The notes: generated by a model not told the origin, from the letters alone. Shown: positions 1-12,092, counted from the stretch's first letter. The stretch is 64,000 bases of DNA from Nemania diffusa (GCA_038501195.1 JBBPUQ010000005.1:1240001-1304000); one strand, 5' to 3'. Made by a program: numbers and translations.

Positions 1-15
1 GAGATTCGACATAGG

Positions 16-3000
16 ATGGGATCATTCTCCTCATCTGCTTCTCAGCCGTTGATTGAAAGTGACGTTCGCCCTCCGCCTGGCGTACCGGAAGCCACGACAT
101 ATAGAGCTACAGCACCCTCCAGACCACTGGATGTAAAGACCTCGGTTGCGCCGGCTAGAGACAAGAAGCCCAGTAGCAACCGCCTGGCAAAACGCAGCGC
201 CTCTCGCCCAATCTCTCCAACACTCTCTCCACCCCCTTCCGTAGACTCGCTCCTTCTTCCCATACCTACAGATGATGCGAACAGAATGCTGTCGCTTATG
301 AAGAGATTATGCGGCCGTATGAAGGGTGACGTCGAATATCAGGGTGGCCCTGGTGCTCCTTGGTATGAGGGGATTTTCTATATCGACGAGGACAAAGGTA
401 GCCTGATGTTTGATTCAGGTCACAACGGACCTTTCCATATCACGATTATAGGGGACCTGCGTGGGTGTAGAGTTCTTCCATGTAAAGCTCCGGACGATGG
501 TGCGAGATGCCTAGAACTTTCTAGCATAAGGATGGGTGTAGAAATTATCTTCCGGCCCCTTAACCCTGATGACACAGATCTTTGGCTTGCTAGTTTGCTT
601 TGTTGGCAACAGATTCGACCTCCGGGGGCCCGACTCGCTAGTGCGAGAGGTTCTAGCTCCCCTAATCTTGGGCAACCATCGGAACCGAGAAAGAGAGGTT
701 CTTCTACGGCTACACGCGCCAGAGACCCCGCTATCATCAAGGTTGGGAACGTGTTGCTGTGGGACAAAGGCGCCGCAACGTCACCTCGAGCTATCGTTAG
801 ACGTCCGTCGACCCGAGATCTCCGCTCAGGATCGACATCCTGGAGAAGAGTATCGTGTATCTTGCAAGATAACGGGGAATTCAAGTTGATGACGGAAAAT
901 GACGTGACGGTACTTTCTGTTATCGATCTAAGCCAGCTTTCACGATCTGCTGTGCAGAAGTTGGATAGATCTGTTCTGGAAGAGGATTTCTGTATTGCGG
1001 TCTTTCCCGTCTATTCTGCAACGTCGAAGCAGCTCTCAATCTTCCGCCCTGTCTACATTGCTCTCGATTCAAGGGTTCTTTACGAAGTTTGGTTCGTTCT
1101 TTTAAGAGCATTTGCCATTCCGGAATTATACGGAATTGAAGCGTCCACGGGCCAGATAACTGAGATACAAGATCGCAATGGCGACTTCGATGGACAAATG
1201 TTTCGAATCGAAAAGTCCATTCAAGTCAAGGTGACGGAAGCCAAGTTGCAGCATACAATAGGGCCGTCCGAACGGTACCACCCCCACCTCAAGGAACGAG
1301 ATCCGCTGGTTGGCAATTATTTAGCGGAGGTTGTCCTCGACGCCGAAGTACGGTCTCGAACTGCGATTCAATCGGACACAAAGAACCCCTTTTGGCGAGA
1401 GACCGTGCAGTTTTGCGAACTGCCTGCCACTCTCCCGTCCCTCTCTGTTATTCTGAAGAAGTTAGATGGGAATCTTGACAGCCTAACACATCAGGTCCAG
1501 GCTTCTTTGGGCTTGCCTAGAACGGGAAACCTAATGGAAACAGTTTGTGGAGTTGTTGAGATCTCTCTAGACAAGTTAGAAAAGGGTAAAGATCAGGAGC
1601 AGTGGTACCCCGTGTATGATGAAAGACAAGAAACTGTGGCTACCATGCTTGTAAAAGTTGACCATTCGGAGTTGATCGTACTCACTACCAAGGACTATAA
1701 GCCGTTGTCTGAACTTTTGCATCAGTTCAGTACTGGATTAACAACCCAAATCACCCAGTCAACGCCCGGAATGCTGCGACGACTTTCCGAGATATTTCTG
1801 AATATCTTTCAAGTTTCTGGCTCCGCCAGTGAGTGGCTTATGACCTTGGTCGAAGACGAGATCGATGGTGTGGGGAACCAGAATAGTATGAAAAGACTAC
1901 GGTTTAGCCGACGCATGAAGTCAGACGATTCTTCAGCCTCTGCTACTGACAGAGAGCAGCTTGTTCGCGATATGAGCAAGAGTTTGACCGGGGAGGCCAA
2001 CCTGCTATTCCGTGGAAATACTCTACTTACGCAAGCCCTTGAATTTCACATGCGAAGGCTCGGTGATGAGTACTTGCAGGATGTCCTAGGCGAAAAGATT
2101 TTCGAGATAAATGAGATTAACCCTGATTGCGAAGTTGATCCCAGCAGAATTGAAAGAGTAGAGGATTTGAACCAGCATTGGAGACTGCTGATACAATTGA
2201 CTACCGAGCTATGGGAAATGATTCGTACATCTACGAATAAGCTCCCGCTTGAGCTGCGTAGCATTTTAAAGTACGTCCGAGCTGTCACAGACGACCGATA
2301 TGGTGACTTCCTCCGTACCGTCAATTACACGAGCGTCTCTGGTTTTCTATTTCTTCGCTTCATCTGCCCGGCTATACTAAATCCGAAGCTATTTGGGCTC
2401 TTGCGGGATAACCCACGTCCTCGAGCTCAACGAACGTTGACCCTCATTGCGAAGGGACTCCAAGCGCTGGCAAATTTGACCAGCTTCGGAAAGAAAGAGA
2501 GTTGGATGGAGCACATGAACAAATTCTTAGGGCATCAGAGGCAGTCTTTCAAGAACTTCATCGATCAGCTATGCTCCGTGCCATCAGATCGTATCCCTAT
2601 TACAGTACCAGCGTCATACTCTACACCTGTTATGATTCTGGGTCGGTTGTCACCCATATGCCGAGAAGGGTTCCCCTCCCTTCCGTATCTCATCGATCAC
2701 CAGAGGAGTTATGCGGCTCTAGTCAAGCTGTGGGTTGAGATACACCATGCCTCCGCTCCCGATTCGCATGGATTTGAGGGTGAACTAGAGGAGTTCCATA
2801 CTCTCTGCGTGGAATTGCAACACCGCTCAGACGACTGTATGGCTCAGGTAGAGATGTTTCGGGCTAGTGAGAATGAGTCAGTCGTTACGGACGACTTGAC
2901 TGACCAATTTGAGAAAGCTTCCCTGATGGAGTCCCTGAACCAAAGTTATGCGAGCAGCGCCATATGGACAGAAAACGATCCATATCACCCTCCAGGCTCA

Positions 3001-3315
3001 TCTGGGAGCGAAATCGAAGAGGCTAACAAAGCAGCCCAGCGCTCCTTCATCCGCGAAAGTAGCTCCTTGCGGCAACTGTCTGACGGAATAGATTTCAGCA
3101 ATCCCATCGGAACTATACGCGCAAAAGCGAAGCCGGGCAAAGAGACTCGCAGGTTCTTAAGCGCGCTCATCGGAAGCAAGAAGAGTAAAGAAGGCCATAA
3201 TCTCTCGTCGACGGTGCGTGAAAGAAATAGGGGCAAAGAGGATAAAGGGGGCAGGGGGGTTCTAGGGAATTTTTCTGAGCCGTGGCCGCAACAGGACACT
3301 AATTCGAGGCACTAG
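16..3315 (+). CDS. BUD2: BUD2-like Ras-family GTPase-activating protein
   Basis: Single-exon protein of 1099 residues, close to the length of yeast Bud2. It should speed GTP hydrolysis on a Rap/Rsr1-type small GTPase that sets polarity sites at the cell cortex. The order is: disordered Ser/Pro-rich N-terminus; two PH-like stretches (about 95-200 and 240-375); a C2-like domain (about 396-545); a RasGAP domain (about 650-860); and a basic, Ser-rich tail. The RasGAP domain shows the arginine-finger loop LLFRGNTLL (Arg666) and the signature FLRFICPAILNP (about 779-790). Nothing in the sequence suggests a Sec14 or neurofibromin-type arrangement. The ATG is 15 bases from the window edge and the frame is open upstream, so an earlier start or exon outside the window is possible. 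Family assignment is firm; the exact GTPase target is inferred from Bud2. Confidence 0.9.
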   Translation: MGSFSSSASQPLIESDVRPPPGVPEATTYRATAPSRPLDVKTSVAPARDKKPSSNRLAKRSASRPISPTLSPPPSVDSLLLPIPTDDANRMLSLMKRLCGRMKGDVEYQGGPGAPWYEGIFYIDEDKGSLMFDSGHNGPFHITIIGDLRGCRVLPCKAPDDGARCLELSSIRMGVEIIFRPLNPDDTDLWLASLLCWQQIRPPGARLASARGSSSPNLGQPSEPRKRGSSTATRARDPAIIKVGNVLLWDKGAATSPRAIVRRPSTRDLRSGSTSWRRVSCILQDNGEFKLMTENDVTVLSVIDLSQLSRSAVQKLDRSVLEEDFCIAVFPVYSATSKQLSIFRPVYIALDSRVLYEVWFVLLRAFAIPELYGIEASTGQITEIQDRNGDFDGQMFRIEKSIQVKVTEAKLQHTIGPSERYHPHLKERDPLVGNYLAEVVLDAEVRSRTAIQSDTKNPFWRETVQFCELPATLPSLSVILKKLDGNLDSLTHQVQASLGLPRTGNLMETVCGVVEISLDKLEKGKDQEQWYPVYDERQETVATMLVKVDHSELIVLTTKDYKPLSELLHQFSTGLTTQITQSTPGMLRRLSEIFLNIFQVSGSASEWLMTLVEDEIDGVGNQNSMKRLRFSRRMKSDDSSASATDREQLVRDMSKSLTGEANLLFRGNTLLTQALEFHMRRLGDEYLQDVLGEKIFEINEINPDCEVDPSRIERVEDLNQHWRLLIQLTTELWEMIRTSTNKLPLELRSILKYVRAVTDDRYGDFLRTVNYTSVSGFLFLRFICPAILNPKLFGLLRDNPRPRAQRTLTLIAKGLQALANLTSFGKKESWMEHMNKFLGHQRQSFKNFIDQLCSVPSDRIPITVPASYSTPVMILGRLSPICREGFPSLPYLIDHQRSYAALVKLWVEIHHASAPDSHGFEGELEEFHTLCVELQHRSDDCMAQVEMFRASENESVVTDDLTDQFEKASLMESLNQSYASSAIWTENDPYHPPGSSGSEIEEANKAAQRSFIRESSSLRQLSDGIDFSNPIGTIRAKAKPGKETRRFLSALIGSKKSKEGHNLSSTVRERNRGKEDKGGRGVLGNFSEPWPQQDTNSRH

Positions 3316-4392
3316 TTATGTCTCCGACCAGCACTTTTCTCGAGATACAAACGGTATCGCCAACGGTTGGGATTACCAAAGAATCTGTATAAACGAAAGA
3401 AACTTGGTCGCGCCCTGCTGGCAACCAAGTAATAACGAACGAATAGCACGGCATATGGTAACGGAAGACTTTGCCGGTACGGGCCACTCACTTTGATTGG
3501 CAGATGACTTCTTCATATGGTTATGACACCGGCGCCGGGGCTCAAATTGTTGGAGAGGCGTTTGGCAAGGGCTCAGATATCCTAGCATTCAGAAGGAGGG
3601 AGGATTCATGTCTTTTTTTCATCGTTGTTATTGTTTTATGGACAGTAGAGCAGAGAAGAGCAAGCGTGCATGTTGGTATTCTGATTATCGCCATCCTCCA
3701 ATTACCACTAGAATTTCTCGAGCACAACAAGACGCTCGAACGAGTTCGAATATCTTAGCCTTTCATGGCCAAGAAAGGAAGGAGATGTGCGCATGTACAT
3801 TTTCATACGGGCGAGCATGGAAACAAAAAGCAGGGAAACGAGGGAATGAGAAATTCCAAAAAGGCTCTCATAGAGACGTGGGCGGTATACTTGTTAGAGG
3901 GGATACGCCTGAGATACCCGGAGGCGGATCACAAGTAAACGGTAGAAGAGACTAAGGACATATCAAAGCTGAAACCTACTATATGCGTAGCTTTAATACA
4001 AAATACTTTCTGAACCGGGAAAAAAATCATATTATGCATGCACCTCATTGTGATGGATGTTCCTCTAGAAGAATGTTGTTGATTTCACTTTATTGTTCAT
4101 TATGCATCTCTCCCCAAGCACGATATCTATGCACCCTTGCATATCTTGAAGATGCTTTATGGTTGTACAACTCGCCAACTACCTTCTATTTACCCGGATC
4201 GTGTCTTTAGAGCCTCCTACCAGCAAGATAGTCCTTGGGAATCCCTTTTGATTTTCCACTCGCAACGCCGTGCCTAATTCCTCGCGCATGCATTCATTGC
4301 CCCGTGGCTGCTATAATTTGCAACGGAGCAGGCTAGCTGTAGCTCGTGCAGCATCTAAACTAATTAGTTAGTGCCGATCTTTGAATTTGGAC
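3316..4392. other. Intergenic region between convergent BUD2 and CPR6
   Basis: About 1.1 kb of 3' flanking sequence for two convergent genes. Several short open frames occur, but none has a recognisable domain, an intron pattern or coding-like composition. I see no RNA gene. Confidence 0.6.
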
Positions 4393-5586
4393 CTAGTCGA
4401 AGAACTTCTTGTAGGCGGCCTTCTCCTTGGCGACGCGGGCGGCGGCCTGCTTCTTGACGGCGTCGAGCTCCTTGGCGATGGCGGCGTCGCCGGGGACGAG
4501 CTTGCGGGCCTCCTGCAGGGCCTCGAGGGCGGCGTCGGCGTCCTTGAGCTTGACGAGGGCGAGGCCGCGGCGGTAGTGGGCCTTGCCCTTCTCGACGTCG
4601 GTGGTGCCGGGGACGGCGAGGGCCGCGGCGGCGGTGGACTCGGCCTCGTCCCAGGCCTCGAGCTTGAGGTTGAGCAGGGCGGCGTTGCAGTTGAGCGTGT
4701 AGCGCAGGGCGGTGAGGGCGGCCTTGGTGTCGTCCGAGGCGGTGGAGAGGTCGGGGTCCTCGTTAAGGTAGCGTAGTCCCTTGCGGTACTTCTCGAGGCC
4801 CGTGGTGGCGTCGCCGGCCTTGAAGGCCTTGTTGCCGAACTCCTTGCAGGCGGATGCGATCTGCAGGATCTTAGCCGCGTCGAGGTCCGCCTCGTCCTCG
4901 GGGAAGTCCTCGTATGCGTCACCGAGCTCGTCCGCGGTCTTAGCCTCCTCTGTTGCATCAGCAGCATCTGAGAGCTCGCCGCAGTCGGTGATGATCACGT
5001 CGTGCACGGGCTTGTCGCTGCCCTGCGTCTTGAGGTTCTCGATCTGTCGCACGATCGACTTGCCCGTCTTCACCTCGCCGAATACAACGTGCTTGCCGTC
5101 TAGGTGAGGCGTAGGGACCGTTGTGACGAAGAACTGGGAGCCATTGGTGCCTGTAGATCTTGCTTGTTAGCCTGTGCCATAGTACTGCCCTAGGGCGAGG
5201 GGTCTCATAAGAATAAAATAAAATTGTGCCTTACCGGGACCAGCATTGGCCATGCTCAGTAGGAAGGGCTTCGTGTGCTTAAGCTCGAAGTTCTCGTCCT
5301 CGAACTTGGCGCCGTAGATGCTCTCGCCGCCGGTACCATTGCCCTCGGTGAAGTCGCCGCCCTGGATCATGAACTGCTTGATGACGCGGTGAAAGCTGCT
5401 GCCCTTGTAGCTCAGGGGCTTGCCGCTCTTGCCCAGGCCCTTCTCGCCGGTGCACAGGCAGCGGAAGTTCTCGGCGGTCTTGGGCACGATGTCATTGTAG
5501 AGCTCGAAGGTGATGCGGCCAGCAGCCTTCTTACCAATCGAGATTTCGAAGAAGACGCGGCTACGTGGCTTTGTTTCTTCGGCCAT
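4393..5586 (-). CDS. CPR6: Cyclophilin-40-type peptidyl-prolyl isomerase (Hsp90 co-chaperone)
   Basis: Two exons, 5235-5586 and 4393-5150, with an 84-bp intron (GTAAGG...CTACAG), joining in frame to 369 residues; yeast Cpr6 has 371. The N-terminal cyclophilin domain (about 8-175) has the motifs [15 protein letters not shown] and [20 protein letters not shown]. The position that is Trp121 in CypA is His here (TPHLDGKH), as is usual in Cyp40, where it lowers cyclosporin binding. The C-terminal part (about 210-340) is Ala/Leu-rich and has the repeating helical pattern of three TPR motifs, which bind the Hsp90 MEEVD tail. It catalyses proline cis-trans isomerisation in Hsp90-client complexes in the cytosol. 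The second exon is strongly GC-biased, in keeping with high expression. Confidence 0.95.
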
Positions 5587-7015
5587 GGTGAAGGGTTGGT
5601 CTTGTGATTTGTGGACAATGGTGTTGCTGTTGATGTGCGAGCTAGACTACGCAGTAGGCACGGAAATGCGGTAGGTAGCTTGGAGGGGCAACCAAGTTAA
5701 TCCTGCTAGCGGGGTGTGGGGAGTGAATGGGTAGTGAAAGTGAAAGTGCGTGATTGATTGAACAATTGCACGTTATTATTTGTTTATTTGACAGAGAAAG
5801 TTGCAAACTGAGAAGGGGGTCGAATAGGAATTGACTTGCCCTACGATTTATGACTGCCTGACACAAGCGACGGAGAAGGAAAGTATGTACGGTTGCAGCG
5901 GCGTCGGGTGGAATGAGGCTGGGGCTGCAGAGAGCGCCAACAGAAGCTTCTAGGAATCTACAGAAGGAGGAGCGGGAAGGATCGTGGGGTCTATCCAGGT
6001 ACCTAGGTAGCCTACCTATGTAGTCTAGCAAGCGAGGGGTAAAGCTTTGACCAATCATCTTTTACCGTTCTGAGCAGGCATCTTTCAGCCCTGGCCTGTC
6101 ACTTATCATTTATCAACATCCATCCAAATCGGCATCATTGATCACAATAGTGTTATGTCATGTTTAAAATCAGACAATCGGCCAAACAAGGTCAATAGAA
6201 AAATCTACACAGTTCCTGGAATATGTAATAAATATACGAGGTCCCCGCTGCATACCTGGTATCAACCATCAGTCTTCTAGTCCGCCAATCCCTTAGCTAT
6301 TAAGCTATATAAGTTACCGTATGCTCGGAATATTTACAATTTGCTAGCATTGCTACACCTACCATATAAAAGTATATGCACTATAAGTAAGTTTAAACTT
6401 TTGCATGTAATTTTAGAAAATTTCTAATTGTTGAAATAATACTTTTATACTTCTTCTTCGTACGCAGGCTCCCCTGGTTGTCGGATTTCATCTTATTACC
6501 GGCCCTATGGCTTAATTCCTTCCCTTCCCTTCATTCTGAGGGGGATGATCAAGTTCACAATTAGCTTAGAGTATCCACTAGGCACCATTCTTTTAAATGA
6601 TCTCGAAACCGAGGAATGCAACAAGTAAATAAACCCGCGTGCTATATGTTCTTGGATGGACAATGTGATATATCTCAATTACTACAAAGTGAGAAGTCTT
6701 CAAGTCAGATAAAATATCCGAAGCCTTGGTTAAGAAATAAAAGCAAGTATTGATAATAGGGCTTATACAAGACTGAAGGGTAAAGGAGGGAAGGCTTGCC
6801 TCCAATACGTGAGCACAACTTATATGTACATTATAGGTGTATAGGTTCTTGGTACTCTGGGAGTTATAGCTCTCCAATCCCGAGACTAGTTGCTCTAATT
6901 GCTAATATGACAATAAGTAATTACTAGTATAGAACTCTGACAACTATAAAGTCGGTCTTCTTCACAACTCGATCTCACATCACTCACTAATATTACTCTG
7001 TCATATTACTCCATC
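5587..7015. other. Upstream region of CPR6 and AT-richer spacer
   Basis: 5' flank and leader of CPR6 (5587 to about 6060), with several copies of a CCTA/TAGG-type motif around 5995-6025. It is followed by an AT-richer spacer (about 6100-6950) with no supported gene. A 139-codon open frame on the minus strand (5642-6058) overlaps the leader and shows no domain, so I left it out. Confidence 0.5.
5943..5950. promoter_or_regulatory. Possible heat-shock element upstream of CPR6
   Basis: The palindrome GAAGCTTC is the inverted nGAAnnTTCn pair recognised by HSF, and a further GGAA follows three bases later. It lies about 360 bases upstream of the CPR6 start. CPR6 is an Hsf1 target in yeast, so the site is plausible, but an 8-base match is weak evidence. 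Confidence 0.3.
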
Positions 7016-8431
7016 ATGGATACTAGTGAAGCTTCAATACAGCCCACTGCCCTACGAGGGATCCATCAGTTTCCGCTAGATCTCACGTGGGACACTTGCG
7101 ATTTCATAAATGTCGTAGATGTTTACAACCTTGCCTATTGGGATAAGGCTCTATGGACAAATTTACAGTTCTACCTTTATAGAATATTTGACAAAGGGTG
7201 TAGAGAAAACAAGGAGCGAGAATCAATCCGTCTACCGACCCTCATCACTCATATATATTCAGAACGGTTGGGATACTAAAAACTTGAAGATGGCCGTTGA
7301 AGCTTGTAGACAGATCTAGCCGCCCCTGCTAGACGGCCTCGATAGCGACTCCATGACACCGCCACTCTTTGTAGCCATACACCATAGGCGCCACGACGTC
7401 GTAGCCTTACTCAAAGAAAAGGGTACCGAAATCGTCATTCGGTTTGCACTCCCGCATAAGAAAATGCGCCAGTGCAACTTCAGCGAGAACGCCACCAGCT
7501 ATTTAGGCATACCCAGGGACGAATGCAGTGGCCGCTCTGGCAATACGTGCGACTTGTTCCTCGAGAGGGCCATTCGGGAGAGGGATTGGTACACGACGAC
7601 GAGATTTCTCGCGAACCCTAAAGCTCTAGTTCGTGAGGTTGTTCTTGTTATGGCGCTGTGGGCTCGGAATGCCTCGGAGAGTCTGCTTGTTAACATGACC
7701 CAGATTGGCTCGAGTATCTGATAACGTCAGTCGCATGCCCGAGCTATCCCTACCAGGGACCTCAGTGGGCAGGGAAATATGCCCTGCTCGGATCCGTCAC
7801 GAACAAAAGACTTTCGAATGCCATGAGGCTACTCGAGGTATTCACTTTCGACAAAGACCATCTCGTGTTCGCCTTGTACCAGTCCGTTAGGAGCGATGAC
7901 TGCTTGACTGTTACGGGGGTCATCTTGGAGAGAAGCAATTGGGACGCAAAGACCTGGATGGAGATGCGGAGCACCTTTGAACTCTCTAATGAGGAGGCAA
8001 TGCGGTTCCTACTGGACTACATCTCCGAGCTGGATAAATCGGGAGCCAGGTTCGACCCCGAGGAGATAATCAATCATCCGAAGAAGTCTGATCTAGAGTC
8101 ATCTAAGAAGATACTGCTAGAACATGCCCTCGAGATCAGTAGGGTACCTGGGCGAGTCGTTGTTCCACCTTGATAGACGCTGCGCTGCTGTCGGATGAGG
8201 GCTGGGACCTGCATCAGCGATGTAAGTGGCACGTTGTCTCCTTTCTCGCCCTAATGCTCTGCTACCAGCTGTCGTCTAGACCTCTACATTTTTGTATACG
8301 CGACAGAAAAGCTTGACAAACTGGTTTCGCTTTATCGACAGAAAAAGATTGACCAGGATGCGGTCTTGAACCGAGGACAAGCGCGCATGCGGCGATCGAA
8401 AGCTGCAACAACACTAGACGGAAGTGGGTGA
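7016..8431 (+). pseudogene. Decayed F-box/ankyrin-type gene with several frameshifts
   Basis: Protein-like sequence runs through different frames in turn. The N-terminal frame (from 7016) resembles a worn F-box (VVDVYNLAYWDKALWTNLQF). The reading moves to another frame near 7245 (NGWDTKNLKMAVEACRQI), meets an in-frame TAG at 7317-7319, and continues with an ankyrin-like segment (TPPLFVAIHHRRHDVVALL). It shifts again near 7690 into DPDWLEYLITSV and the frame carrying NKRLSNAMRLLEVF. A last shift near 8170 leads to LIDAALLSDEGWDLHQR, a good GTAAGT donor at about 8222 and a final exon ending at 8431 (LDKLVSLYRQKKIDQDAV). Two or more indels plus a stop cannot be explained by introns alone, so I call it a pseudogene. 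The family name (F-box plus ankyrin) is inferred from pattern, not from a full domain match. Confidence 0.65.
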
Positions 8432-9296
8432 AACAACTGTTATTCTGGAGTTGGTGTGACGCAATTGGGTTATGGCCTCTTGGATTTCATAGCGTTTTGT
8501 TGTCAGCTGGTGTTAACGATGAATGATGACGAGATATTGTAAGGGTAATTAATGGGTGAAAATGGGTGAATTAGGCCAGAGCGTTCGTTGCTTTAGGGAT
8601 GGTTTTATTGACACAACAGGGATTCGGAGATCCAGCGATTACGAATGAATGGGTGCGTTAGTATGGCTTGGCGGATGAGATACAGACCATTGTCTACTAG
8701 AATGAAGTCATAGGGCATAAAATAAAGACTTCGAAACACATTTCTATCCTATTCTATCTGCTGTGCAAATGATTCAAGCACAGGTGGCAAGGCACCGAGT
8801 GATCTGAGTGATGCGGTGGGAATAGAGCGAAAACGCGTGGGCAGGTTTAGACAGTGCTGTTACGTAGGAGAGATCATCTAGAAAGTGAGATGGCAGCACA
8901 CACAGGAGCCCACATGTCAGACCAGCTAATGATAGGCAGTGGGCGGCCCTCGACTCTTGCCTTCATTTGATTGATTTCGGCCCAAAGCCTAACGCTCGCG
9001 TTGGCCAGAGCATCAGGTCTCAAGAGACAACCGTTGGTCGAGCGTACATGATGGATGGAGTATATACAACTGGCAATGCGCCAACCCCACCACCAACCCC
9101 TGATAGAATGGGACCATGAGATACCGACACCGCTAGATGACAAAAAACGATGGCGCAGCAGTATATAAATTTCTTCCTTCATTATTTCCAAGTCCTCGTA
9201 TGGAATTATAATCTCGCCGTGGCAAGACTGCTCAGCACGCTGCGATACACTCGGCCGTCAGCACCTACGAACCGACGGGAGATCACGTATTTCCCA
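8432..9296. other. Intergenic region before the BTB-like gene
   Basis: No supported gene. An upstream in-frame ATG at 9150 could extend the next gene by 49 residues, but the added residues look non-conserved. Confidence 0.5.
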
Positions 9297-10978
9297 ATGG
9301 CGGACGAAGCTGACCGGAGACCGGAATCGTCGTAAGTGATGCATAATGCACGGTCCTTTTGAAAAACATCCCTGACTTTGATATAGTCCCTTTGAGAGCC
9401 AAAGCATAGAAGTAAACTTCCACGATGGCTCGAAGTTTCATGTCCCAATCTCTCTTTTCCTGAATTGTCCAAACCTAAGGCCCGAGGGGAAATGGCCACT
9501 TAAACACATCACCCTTCACGATGTGACTTCAAGTGTCGGACAGTACGTATTCCAGAGTCGTTTACTTCCAAGTTTTCTGAAAGCTGTTTTGCCCACATGC
9601 ATCTGAGTGCGGGCTAAGCTACTACAGTAAGCGGTGATTCTAACGCCTAGATCTTTATAGTGTCATATTCTATTACCTCCTCACCAACACGTACCAGTGC
9701 CTTAGACCGAAAGGGGACACCCACGATGAGAGACTTGTCAACGAGCTGACCACGAGCGTCGGGGTTCACAACGCTTCCCAGAAATATGACCTACCAACCT
9801 TACAAGAGATTGCAACAGGCGAGATACGGCGACTGGCGGACGAGCTCCCCTTTCCCCTCGTCTTAAACCTCCTACGAAGCTTAGACCTCAGCCCAAGCTC
9901 GAGAGAGACGTGGCTCGACGACTATGTGCAGTCGGGCTTGAAGAGTGTCTTTCGGACCCCGACGGCGTTCCTAGACCACACAGACCTCCAAGTCGACAAC
10001 GGCGTAATATCCTTCAGCAACATCATCCTGAAGAGCCTAGCCAACTTACTGGCCAACAACGCAGTTCCAGATCTATACAACGTTGCGGAGCCCGTACCGG
10101 CGCCTGCACTCGAGGCGATAGAAGGGACAGTTCATGAGCCGGAGCCGGTAGCCGAGGCAGAAGCATTGCCAGAGCTTGTGGAAATCGTACCAGTGGTGAC
10201 AGAGGAGGAACCAGCTCCTGAGCCTGAGGCTGTGCTTGTGGTTTTGCCCGAACCTGATATCCCTGAACCTGAACCCGAAGCCGTTGTTCTTGACGAGCCG
10301 ATGAGTCCTGCTGAATGGCGCGGGGTGACAAAGAAGGAGGGAAAGGAACTCTGGAATCAATTCGAGTCTATTGATGTTCCCAGGGAACCCACTCCCGAGC
10401 TTCCTGAGGTTGTGCCCGAATACCCATTTCCGGAAGCTGCAATTGAGCCCGAGCCTGCGCCCGAGCCAGTAGTCGAAGCAGTGGCTGAGCCAGCGGCCGA
10501 AACAGTGCCCGAGCCAGTGGCCGAACCGATAGCTGAACCGATAGCTGAACCAATAGCCGAACCAGTAGTCGAACCAGTGGTCGAGTCGGTCGTTGAGCCA
10601 GTCGTTGAAGTAGTGGCCGAGCCCTCGCCCGCGCCCACTCCCATACCCGCACCCGCGTCCTCAGCACCCGCATCCTCAGCCCCAAGCCCCACGCCCTCGA
10701 CGAAAAAGCCAAGCAAGCCCGTCAAGAAGAACCGGCTGTCGATCTTCTGGGCCGAGGCCGACGCCCCCAAGATCGAGATCGACTCGCCGCAGCCCAAGCC
10801 CGAGCCCGAGGCGAGCCCCGCGGACAGCCCGGTCGTGACCCCGGCCGCCACGGGCGGGGGCCCGCCGCCCGTGAAGAAGAAGAAGAAGAAGAAGGGCATC
10901 TTTCGCACCGAGGAGAGCCCTCAGCCCGCCGCCGGTGTCCGCTCCCCCTCGTCCCTCTGGGGCGGGCTCGCGAGTTAG
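9297..10978 (+). CDS. BTB/POZ-like protein with Pro-Glu-rich low-complexity tail
   Basis: Three exons, 9297-9331, 9387-9542 and 9661-10978 (introns GTAAGT...TATAG and GTACGT...TATAG), join in frame to 502 residues. Residues about 12-115 look like a fungal BTB domain: IEVNFHDGSKFHVPISLFL, then a helix-rich stretch with VIFYYLLTNTYQ. About 220-400 is dominated by Glu-Pro/Ala-Val repeats of the type EPVAEPIAEP. The C-terminus has Pro/Ser-rich linkers, a run of seven lysines near 468, and ends LWGGLAS. BTB domains mediate dimerisation and, with Cul3, substrate recruitment; whether this one does so is unknown. The start at 9297 was chosen because it gives a short, clean first exon. Several short exons and a consistent frame argue that the gene is real. 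Confidence 0.75.
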
Positions 10979-12092
10979 TGGCGCGTGCACTGATGCGGAG
11001 ACGCGAGGTGCACACTTGATATATTGGGGTAGACGACTCTACCGCCCGTAAACGTATGAGGGCGACGGAGATAGCTAAGCATGGGTTGATGGAGCATGAA
11101 GGTAGCTGAGAGAGAGAGGTAAAATGATTACAGTTGTATGAGGATGGAGATATACTTGTTTGATTAGGGTTCTGTAAGGCTAACAGTTATACACTCTTTC
11201 TATGTTTTGATTTATAGCATCATAGTTCGGGATGGCGGCCTTTTCAGATATATAGCAATTCCATTTGTCTTTTTATGACAGGGAAATCTGGTGTGACACC
11301 ACGATATGTGATAGGTCTAGTGAAGAATGCAATTAATGCGCATGTTGTAGACTTGTCGATGTAGATGCTTTCGAGTCCCTCGTACGGTGCAATAAACCAT
11401 GGCCTAGGTCTATTATCACTATCTTGTTAAATGTATCAGAAGAACGGTTCGATATCTTTTCATCTGGTTTCTGCTGTTCATGTAGTTGCTCTCATAGTCG
11501 CAGAGAGCCGCCCCCAACGTCACCGCTATGGCCATCAACCCTTCCAAGAGCGAAGGCCTTGTCTTGAATGGCACTACCGTAATTGATATAATGCTCCATT
11601 CTCTGCGCTCTCTAGTGATTGATGGGAATTGGACTCACTCATCTGCTTGGTAACTTGGCATTGGATACCTAGCCCATGTATGCCAGGGGAGTCGCATTTA
11701 GCAGAGCTTCGATGCACTCCTCCAAGTTTTGTTGTTTCATTCTTAGATGTCACTTCATAGCTTCGCGGCTAATCTGGTAGTTGTCCAACCACAGCCGCTA
11801 GGCTTGAAGTAGGCATCGGGAAAATATCACTTCCGTTTCTTTTCTCGCAAACAATGTGATTAAAAGAAACCGACATACATACCGAATCCTTGCGGCGGCG
11901 GTTGAAGGGCTACTCCTCCATAGCGGCAGTCTTGATCGGCTCTTTAGCGAAAAGAATAAGTATGAGAGCTCCGGAATATAGATATAATGACCATGGAACC
12001 AATTCTTGATGAATGTGATATCACCGTAATGACGATAGCACCTTTGGTATAAAGCTATTTCACGTGTAGAGCTGATATTTTCACCCGTCAAC
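10979..12092. other. Intergenic region
   Basis: 3' flank of the BTB-like gene and upstream region of the esterase gene. I see no coding sequence, tRNA or repeat. Confidence 0.5.

Noticed and set aside
5642..6058. 139-codon minus-strand frame upstream of CPR6
   Set aside because: It has no domain, overlaps the probable CPR6 leader, and has low-complexity Leu/Ser composition.
10357..10908. Long minus-strand frame opposite the BTB-like gene
   Set aside because: It is the mirror of the repetitive Glu-Pro coding sequence; the plus-strand frame has matching introns and a BTB domain.
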